From NCBI GenBank assembly GCA_029244935.1, contig JAQWQF010000012.1, forward strand, positions 1-33,631: DNA of 33,631 nt. Reading direction: 5' to 3'. This document shows, piece by piece, positions 17,252 to 23,797 of the stretch (position 1 is the stretch's first letter; each line of letters opens with the position of its first letter). Below the pieces are notes generated by a model. It did not search any database. It was not told the DNA's origin and saw only the letters and a program-made list of their open reading frames with translations. This DNA is from Methylophilaceae bacterium. GTDB taxonomy: Bacteria > Pseudomonadota > Gammaproteobacteria > Burkholderiales > Methylophilaceae. Both the position numbers and the translations under genes were made by a program.

Positions 17252-18685
17252 ATGCCAAAGAAAAACACAGTTTTAGTTTCAGGAGTCTTCAATATTCTTC
17301 ATCCTGGACATATGCGATTTTTAAGGTTTGCGAGACATTATGGCGACAATCTTATAGTGGCTGTAGAAGGGGATAAAAAAGCTGGAGAGAATGCCCACAT
17401 TCCTGAAAATCTTCGATTAGAGGCATTAGAAAGCCATAATTTAGTGACTGAAGCGTTTATCTCCGACGAGCCAATTTCTGAGATTATTAATCGTATTAAG
17501 CCTGAAATTGTGGTTAAAGGAAAAGAATATGAGTTACTTGAAAATCCTGAATCTAAAGCTGTCCTGTCATATGGCGGTCGATTAATTTTTAGCTCTGGAG
17601 ACACTTTTTTTTCATCAGGAGATTTAATTAAAAAAGATTTTAAGGAAATTGATTCCCATTCTATTTCATTGCCTACCGACTATCTTAAACAACATAATCT
17701 AACTAAAGAAAAACTTATAAGGCGGTTAGAAACATTCAAAGATCTAAAAATTTCTGTAATAGGCGATTTAATTATTGATGAATACATCACCTGTCATGCG
17801 TTGGGAATGTCTCATGAAGACCCGTCAATTGTAGTAACTCCTACAGATTCGCAAAAATTTATTGGTGGTGCTGGAATTGTTGCATCTCATGCTTCAAGTT
17901 TAGGAGCATCAGTTGATTTTATTTCGGTAACAGGCAATGACGCATCAAGAAAGTATGCAATAGATAGCCTTTCTAAAAATAGGGTGAATGCACATTTACT
18001 CATCGATGAAGGTCGTCCGACTACTTTGAAACAACGTTTTAGAAGTAAGAATAAAAGTTTATTGAGAGTGAGTCACCTTTATCAAGGGGCAATCTCAATA
18101 GGACATCAAAATAAAATGCTTGAATTAATTAAAGAAAATATTAAAGATACAAATTTACTGGTGTTCTCAGATTTTAATTATGGTTGCCTGCCTCAATCCT
18201 TAGTAGGCGATATTATGAACATTACTAAAAATCATAAAATATTTGTTGCTGCTGACAGTCAGTCATCTTCTCAGGTTGGTGATATTAGTCGTTTTAAAAA
18301 TATGGATCTTCTCACTCCAACAGAGCGAGAAGCTAGAATTAGTACGCGTAATCATGAGGATGGGCTTGTGGTTTTAACAGAAAAGTTAAGGCAAGATTCA
18401 TTAGCAAAGAATATATTACTTAAACTAGGCGAGGAAGGTTTATTAGTTTATTCAAGGGAAAATAAAGGCGATAGGTCTACAGATAGAATAACAAATCTCA
18501 ATAATGTGGTTAAGGATGAAGCAGGGGCAGGTGATTCGCTGCTAATTACTGGTGCGATGGCAATGGCATCTGGAGCAGATATATGGGAGGCTGCATGCCT
18601 TGGTTCATTAGCTGCAGCATTACAAGTTGGCCGAATTGGAAATACGCCGCTTAAGATAGATGAATTTCTTCAAGTCCTAAAGTAA
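17252..18685 (+). CDS. Bifunctional nucleotidyltransferase-PfkB kinase, HldE-like with reversed domain order
   Basis: A 477-residue fusion. Residues about 1-140 form a cytidylyltransferase-like domain with 'GVFNILHPGHMRFLRFA' (HxGH at 17-20) and 'VVKGKEYE'. Residues about 165-477 form a PfkB/ribokinase-type kinase, starting with 'ISVIGDLIIDEYI' and 'FIGGAGIVASHASSLGA', and ending with the GAGD anion hole and catalytic Asp428. In HldE (RfaE) the kinase phosphorylates heptose 7-phosphate and the second domain adds AMP. There the kinase is N-terminal, so the order is inverted here. The start is ATG 17252, one base after the gmhA-like stop. The frame opening at 17198 lies inside the preceding gene and is not conserved. 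The nucleotide used is unknown. Confidence 0.87.
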   Translation: MPKKNTVLVSGVFNILHPGHMRFLRFARHYGDNLIVAVEGDKKAGENAHIPENLRLEALESHNLVTEAFISDEPISEIINRIKPEIVVKGKEYELLENPESKAVLSYGGRLIFSSGDTFFSSGDLIKKDFKEIDSHSISLPTDYLKQHNLTKEKLIRRLETFKDLKISVIGDLIIDEYITCHALGMSHEDPSIVVTPTDSQKFIGGAGIVASHASSLGASVDFISVTGNDASRKYAIDSLSKNRVNAHLLIDEGRPTTLKQRFRSKNKSLLRVSHLYQGAISIGHQNKMLELIKENIKDTNLLVFSDFNYGCLPQSLVGDIMNITKNHKIFVAADSQSSSQVGDISRFKNMDLLTPTEREARISTRNHEDGLVVLTEKLRQDSLAKNILLKLGEEGLLVYSRENKGDRSTDRITNLNNVVKDEAGAGDSLLITGAMAMASGADIWEAACLGSLAAALQVGRIGNTPLKIDEFLQVLK

Positions 18686-18737
18686 ATATTTTATTAAAGT
18701 ATTAATTTTTTTTTCACGTAACCTAAAAAATATTAAA

Positions 18738-19424
18738 ATGAGAACAATACTTTTAGCAGCGGGATTCGGCAAGCGCTTAATGCCTTTAACTAAAGATATT
18801 CCGAAGTGCCTGGTTCCAATAAACGGAGTGCCACTTCTAGAAATTTGGCTAACTCGATTAATCAAATTTAATTTAGGACCATTTCTTATCAACACTCATT
18901 ACATGTCAGGCCAGGTTGAGTCATATATCAATGGTAGTCAGTATAGTAAAAAAATAACAATAGCTACTGAGCCAGTGCTTATGGGAACAGCTGGAACACT
19001 AGTTAAAAATTTAAATTTTTTTCAAGGTAAAGATGGCTTATTAATTCATTCTGATAATTATTGTATGGCTGATTTTAATGCTTTTACTGAGGCGCATCAA
19101 AATAGACCAAAAGAATGTTTGTTAACAATGATGACTTTTCGAACTAATAACCCATCATCATGTGGAATTGTTGAATTAAATCAACAAGGTATAGTAACTG
19201 GCTTTTACGAAAAAGTAACTAATCCACCAGGGAACTTAGCGAATGGAGCAATATATATATTGTCGGCTGAATTATTAGAGATGATAAAAAAAGAGCTATA
19301 TAGTGCAAAAGATTTCAGTACAGAAATACTAAGTCACTTAATTGGTCGCATTTATACTTATGAAACACAAGAGATTTTTATTGATATTGGAACCCCAGAA
19401 GCATATAAACAAGCCAATTCATAA
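18738..19424 (+). CDS. Sugar-1-phosphate nucleotidyltransferase, HddC-like
   Basis: A 228-residue NTP-transferase. The N-terminal nucleotide-binding signature 'LLAAGFGKRLMPLTKDIPKCLVPI' type (GxGxRLxPLTxxxPKxLxPI) is at about 5-28, and the metal-binding Asp lies in 'LIHSDNY' (about 97-103). 'NGAIYILSAELLEMI' and 'IDIGTPEAYKQA' close the domain. There is no C-terminal hexapeptide repeat, so it is a short-form enzyme like HddC (GDP-D-glycero-alpha-D-manno-heptose synthesis) or MurU, not GlmU or RmlA. The GmhA and kinase context favours HddC-like. It starts 52 nt after the bifunctional gene and is the last plus-strand gene of the operon. Confidence 0.8.
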   Translation: MRTILLAAGFGKRLMPLTKDIPKCLVPINGVPLLEIWLTRLIKFNLGPFLINTHYMSGQVESYINGSQYSKKITIATEPVLMGTAGTLVKNLNFFQGKDGLLIHSDNYCMADFNAFTEAHQNRPKECLLTMMTFRTNNPSSCGIVELNQQGIVTGFYEKVTNPPGNLANGAIYILSAELLEMIKKELYSAKDFSTEILSHLIGRIYTYETQEIFIDIGTPEAYKQANS

Positions 19425-19453
19425 TATATAAATTAATTTAATCTCTATAAATT

Positions 19454-20497
19454 TTATTCAAAATGTTCCATAACTATCAATGGACGAAAAACTCGACCAT
19501 TTTCAAGATCATCAAGAGCTTGATTAATTTGTTCTAGTTTATATTTTTTAGTAAGGAGAGCTCCTAGAGGGGTATCTGATTTATGGAACAAGTCATACAT
19601 TATAGGTATGTCTTTATCTGGCATGGTTGAACCGCCCCAACTACCTTCAATAGACTTTCCAGAAATAAGTTCATGCGGGGCTATTTTTAGCATTTCACCA
19701 TCAGGAGGGTGAGAAGCAAAAAGAAGTTTACCGTGATTTTTTTGAATTAACGAAAAGCCTAGTTCAATAGTTTTTACATGACCTCCAGACTCAATACATC
19801 TATCCGCACCACCATCTGTTAATTCATGTATATCTCTATGGATATTATTGTTTGTTGCATTGAAAGTATGTGTTGCACCTAATTCTTTGGCTAATGTTAA
19901 TTTTTCATCAGATATATCAACGGCAATAATCATCTTAATATTCAGTGCTTTTAGGGCCATAAGAGCAGAAAGACCAATCCCTCCCAAGCCAAGAACAATA
20001 ATTGATAGATCAGAAGATGGTTTTAGTTCATTTAAGACCATACCTGCTCCTGTCGGGAGGGCACAGCCAAAAAGAACGGCTATATCAAAAGGCAGAGATG
20101 TTGGTTTTCTTACAAGTCGATTTTCAGAAATAATAGAATAATTGGAAAAAGTGGTGACACAACCTGAATTTATAATTTGATTATCATATTTGTACTTAGC
20201 TCCAGGAGCCTCCATACCATCTCCTTTGACCCAACCTACAATTACTTCATCGCCAACCTCGATTTTCTTGACACCTTGACCGATTGCTTGAACAATACCT
20301 GAACCTTCATGGCCAAGCAGATGAGGTAGCCAATTATCAGAACCTCTTTTACCCTTAACCTCCATAAGTTGGCTACGGCACACACCACTATATAAAATCT
20401 TAATTAGAACTTGGCCTGGAAGAAGTGGAGCTGTATCAATTGATTTTAGTAATAGCGGTTTTCCGAGCTCTTCTAAAACTGCAGCATTAATCTTCAT
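19454..20497 (-). CDS. Zinc-binding alcohol dehydrogenase (MDR family)
   Basis: A 347-residue medium-chain dehydrogenase. The catalytic zinc ligands are visible: Cys40 ('GVCRSQ'), His63-Glu64 ('GHEGSG') and Cys145 ('FGCALPTGAG'). The NAD(P) site is GLGGIG (170-175), with an acidic residue after beta-2 (VDIS), suggesting NAD. The four-Cys structural zinc lobe usual in class I/III ADHs is absent: around residues 90-112 the sequence is GDGMEAPGAKYKY without cysteines. This is normal in some subfamilies. It is the last gene of the long minus-strand operon (3-nt gap after the SDR). A role in oxidising or reducing an alcohol or aldehyde intermediate of the cluster product is inferred. Confidence 0.88.
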   Translation of the reverse strand: MKINAAVLEELGKPLLLKSIDTAPLLPGQVLIKILYSGVCRSQLMEVKGKRGSDNWLPHLLGHEGSGIVQAIGQGVKKIEVGDEVIVGWVKGDGMEAPGAKYKYDNQIINSGCVTTFSNYSIISENRLVRKPTSLPFDIAVLFGCALPTGAGMVLNELKPSSDLSIIVLGLGGIGLSALMALKALNIKMIIAVDISDEKLTLAKELGATHTFNATNNNIHRDIHELTDGGADRCIESGGHVKTIELGFSLIQKNHGKLLFASHPPDGEMLKIAPHELISGKSIEGSWGGSTMPDKDIPIMYDLFHKSDTPLGALLTKKYKLEQINQALDDLENGRVFRPLIVMEHFE

Positions 20498-20500
20498 TAT

Positions 20501-21400
20501 TTATTTATCATTTTTATTGTTTATAAAACTATCTATATATGATTTTAGTCCATCTTCTAAACTTGTCATTTTAAAATTAGTAAGATTATTTAATAAATAT
20601 TGTGTATCAAATTTTACCTTAAAAGGTCTCTCTTCATAAGGCCCCATTTGAATCTTAATATTAGATTTTAGTCCTAGAATTGAAAAAATATTTTCAGATA
20701 TAGTAAAAATACTATAACTATCTCCTGTTGCAACATTAAAAACTCCAGCCGTATTATTCCTGATTATCTGTTCAGTTATTCGAGCCACATCATTGGCTGT
20801 AATATAATCTCTTTCGATATTAGGGTTACAAAATAGGTAAATACTACCCTCGCTAATAGCAGATGCTACCAATCGATGAAGTGTACTTCCTTTGCTATCA
20901 CCCTGCCCATAGGATCCTGAAAGCCTGAGTATTGCTAGATCAAATCCTTTTAATTTAGATTCTTTTTTTAAAATATCTTCACTAATTAATTTTGATTTAG
21001 AATAAAAACAATGAGGCTCAGTCTTATTTAACTCACTAATTGGTAGTGTTGAATTTATTCCATACACATCTACGGTGCTTAAAAATATAACTTTTTTAGT
21101 GTCATTAGGAAGGCCTTCTAAAATATTTTTTATGATTTGAATATTTTTTTCGTATGCAGCCTTAGTGTTATAAATATATTCATCAGCTAATCTAGTTATA
21201 GCAGCAGGGATTATAAATATAGAGGACGGTGGAATACGTTTAAGTAAAGAAGAAACTGATTTTTTATCTAATAAGTCGCACATATTTCTATCAATGAGAT
21301 CAACTTTATATGAATTATTTATTAAATATGAAGTTATATTTTTACTAAGAAAACCTGCACCTAGAACTACAATTGATTGTGTATTTTTATTTGGATTCAT
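20501..21400 (-). CDS. NAD-dependent epimerase/dehydratase-like SDR
   Basis: A 299-residue extended SDR. The nucleotide loop reads GAGFLSKN (14-21), so the third Gly of GxxGxxG is Ser19. The active site 'FLSTVDVYG' (106-114) with Tyr133 and Lys137 in 'YSKSK' is intact. 'LRLSGSYGQGDSKGSTLHRLV' and 'RDYITANDVARI' are typical of sugar-nucleotide epimerases and reductases. It is slightly short for the family (usually 310-340). It lies 43 nt after the radical SAM gene and 3 nt before the alcohol dehydrogenase. The substrate is unknown, and a 4-keto-sugar reductase or epimerase role is likely given the dehydratase at the operon's start. Confidence 0.8.
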   Translation of the reverse strand: MNPNKNTQSIVVLGAGFLSKNITSYLINNSYKVDLIDRNMCDLLDKKSVSSLLKRIPPSSIFIIPAAITRLADEYIYNTKAAYEKNIQIIKNILEGLPNDTKKVIFLSTVDVYGINSTLPISELNKTEPHCFYSKSKLISEDILKKESKLKGFDLAILRLSGSYGQGDSKGSTLHRLVASAISEGSIYLFCNPNIERDYITANDVARITEQIIRNNTAGVFNVATGDSYSIFTISENIFSILGLKSNIKIQMGPYEERPFKVKFDTQYLLNNLTNFKMTSLEDGLKSYIDSFINNKNDK

Positions 21401-21443
21401 CTTTAATTGTATAAAATTATAAATAGCTCAAAATAATGTTCAA

Positions 21444-22589
21444 TTAAATAGTTCTGACGGGAATATTACCAATTGTTTCTTTTATTTCATGTTTTAGGTC
21501 TTTATCTAACATTTTTGCGTCATTTTTTGGGAGTAAATAGCCGCACCTATTACATCCACCTACAGTCCCTTCTTCTCTAATCGTATCCTTAAATTCTCTA
21601 AATACAGAACTAGATATAATATCAGTTAATTTTTTTTCTTTAACATTCCCCATTTTTATAGCCATGCAAGGGAAAAGATTTCCATCAACATTAATATGAA
21701 CACTCTCCCATGGCGCCTTACACTGCTTGAAATCAGCAGCATTATGATCACCATTATTAATAAATCCTAAATCAAGATTATTCAGAGGTTTGGGACTATT
21801 AAGCTCAATAACTTTAGGGTGTAAAAAACATTTTTTATTCATTGCAATGTTATATTCCCTAACCTTTTCTAGCTCATTTAATATGATTGGAAGTTTTTTA
21901 TACACATAAGCCTTTGACTCATACATCATATTTTCTATTGGTATCATATGGTCAGCGTATTGAATTGGTGAACCCTTTAGCAGCATGAAACTGTGAGTAT
22001 CACATTTAAGTTTTTCAATACAATATTTATGAATATCAAATAAATCACTAGCATTTTCATCTAGAACAACTGTTTTTGAATCTAGTACTGTACTTGATTG
22101 ATATTCATCTCTTTTTTTACTAAAGCGACGCATTAATTTTTCTGCCTTGAGCCATTGATCTGGAACAACATCTCTAACAATGTTTCCAATATCATCAACC
22201 GATATTGATAGTACTTTAAAATTTGGTGTTGATAATAGCAATTCAATTATTTCTTCTGTGAGTAAAAGCCCATTTGAAATAATATTGCATGTATGTTTTT
22301 TAGTGACAGCCTTAAAAACCTCTTCAAAGCCTTTAAATAAGAAAGGTTCTCCACCTGTTAAAGTTACATGTGCATATTCAGGAAGCTGATCAATAAGTTC
22401 TAACCATTGTTCAGTTGTAAGACTTCCTTCTATACGATCTTTTTCCTGAAAGCAAAATGAACATTTTAGATTACATCTATTTGTTAGAACAAAAACATAT
22501 CTGTGAGGCAGCATAGAAGGGTCATCATATATTTTTTTAGAATAATCTATGCGTGCTTGATGATAGTCTGTATTTTTTATATTAGCCAT
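21444..22589 (-). CDS. Radical SAM enzyme with SPASM/twitch domain
   Basis: A 381-residue enzyme. The radical SAM cluster motif CxxxCxxC is Cys39, Cys43 and Cys46 within 'LTNRCNLKCSFCFQEK'. 'TLTGGEPFLFKGFEEV' (76-91) is the SAM-binding GGEP motif. A C-terminal cysteine set (Cys290 in 'QCKAPWESVHINVDGNLFPC', Cys308, then Cys346 and Cys349 in 'GGCNRCGY') marks a SPASM or twitch auxiliary Fe-S domain. Such domains occur in peptide-modifying enzymes and in some carbohydrate-modifying enzymes such as BtrN-like dehydrogenases. Its place inside a sugar operon suggests oxidation, deoxygenation, epimerisation or C-C chemistry on a sugar intermediate, but no reaction can be assigned. No small precursor peptide gene is adjacent. 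Confidence 0.87.
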   Translation of the reverse strand: MANIKNTDYHQARIDYSKKIYDDPSMLPHRYVFVLTNRCNLKCSFCFQEKDRIEGSLTTEQWLELIDQLPEYAHVTLTGGEPFLFKGFEEVFKAVTKKHTCNIISNGLLLTEEIIELLLSTPNFKVLSISVDDIGNIVRDVVPDQWLKAEKLMRRFSKKRDEYQSSTVLDSKTVVLDENASDLFDIHKYCIEKLKCDTHSFMLLKGSPIQYADHMIPIENMMYESKAYVYKKLPIILNELEKVREYNIAMNKKCFLHPKVIELNSPKPLNNLDLGFINNGDHNAADFKQCKAPWESVHINVDGNLFPCMAIKMGNVKEKKLTDIISSSVFREFKDTIREEGTVGGCNRCGYLLPKNDAKMLDKDLKHEIKETIGNIPVRTI

Positions 22590-22621
22590 ATTTTTTCTAA
22601 AATTTATCTATTGCTCAAAGC

Positions 22622-23797
22622 TTAAAAAATATTTGTTAAGGTATAAATTCGCCTTGGTTGATAATTTAATATCTTCTTTAATAATGGTTTTGTACTATCT
22701 AGTGCAGTTATTAAAACAATAGAATCTGTAATATCACCACTCGAAAATTTTTCAATTTTAGGAGAAATATATGGCAAATATTTACCTACTCTATTATCAT
22801 TATCGTCGTAAATTTTTGAAATCCAATCTAAATTAGATTCCATGTGATAACCAATTATAGGAAGCATTTGAGCGGCCCCGAAACCAATAACTTCTTCATC
22901 AAATGCTTGCATTTGATTTAAAGATTCCTGGAGTTGTTTTTTATATATGTTGTAGTTATCGGTGATTTGCTTTTCTTGGAAAATATTAAAACTATTGTTA
23001 GGCACTTTTTCTTTATTGATTTTACTAGTTTTTTTAAACCAATATAATGAGGTACCTCCCCAAAGAGAATAATTGTACTTGCTTCCCATAAACTCACAAC
23101 CAATACGCTCTATAAGGAATCTCATGGATGAATACGAGAAATACTGTAGATGTTGATGAAAAATCTGATCATACCTTCTTTGATTGATTGTAGATTCAAG
23201 ACTAGGTACTTCAATAAAAAATAAGCAATCATCAGCTGCTAAATCGACTAATTTAAAAAACTCCTCGTATATACCATCAACGTGCTCAAATGTATGAGAT
23301 GAAATAATTAGGTCTGGCTTTACATTAAGGTCTGTATCATCCAATTCATTAATAAATTTTCCTTTTATAGATATTTTATTATCAATTATGAAGTCTTTAT
23401 CTTTCCAGACAGGGTCTATTCCAATCAGATTTTTTGCTTTGCTTGATAATTTCTTTATTAGATATGCATCGTTACATCCTATTTCTAGAATCTGATTAAA
23501 CTCCTTGTTTTTAACTACACTCTCTATTGTATTAAAAAAAAAGTCATTCCCACTTATGGATATATTACTTCCAGATGTTCTATGGCTATAGCTATCATCG
23601 TAAATAAGATCTGCATCTATTACATTTTTTAATTGGCCGTGACCACAATTCTTACAATAGTTAAAACCTTGGTCATACAAATTATTTTCTAGGTCTTTTT
23701 TTTCAAGATACAGTCCAGTTAATGGCATTTTTGGCATCTTGATTAATTCCACTAATTCATTATTCGAACAAATATTGCAAGTAGTTCTAACTCCCAT
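22622..23797 (-). CDS. Sugar C-methyltransferase-like protein (zinc-finger, class I MT, C-terminal reductase-like domain)
   Basis: A 391-residue protein with the three-part layout of nucleotide-sugar C-methyltransferases (TylC3, NovU, TcaB9 type). A zinc-ribbon uses Cys7, Cys10, Cys48 and Cys51. The SAM fold has 'ILEIGCNDAYLIKKL' (103-117) and 'SSHTFEHVDG'. The C-terminal Rossmann-like domain contains 'VIGFGAAQMLPIIGYHM'. In the family the region after the SAM domain carries a Y-H-E-H motif with catalytic residues. Here it is F213-H214-Q215-H216, so catalysis may differ. The start overlaps the ThDP-methyltransferase stop by 1 nt. It probably modifies a keto-sugar in this operon. Confidence 0.82.
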   Translation of the reverse strand: MGVRTTCNICSNNELVELIKMPKMPLTGLYLEKKDLENNLYDQGFNYCKNCGHGQLKNVIDADLIYDDSYSHRTSGSNISISGNDFFFNTIESVVKNKEFNQILEIGCNDAYLIKKLSSKAKNLIGIDPVWKDKDFIIDNKISIKGKFINELDDTDLNVKPDLIISSHTFEHVDGIYEEFFKLVDLAADDCLFFIEVPSLESTINQRRYDQIFHQHLQYFSYSSMRFLIERIGCEFMGSKYNYSLWGGTSLYWFKKTSKINKEKVPNNSFNIFQEKQITDNYNIYKKQLQESLNQMQAFDEEVIGFGAAQMLPIIGYHMESNLDWISKIYDDNDNRVGKYLPYISPKIEKFSSGDITDSIVLITALDSTKPLLKKILNYQPRRIYTLTNIF

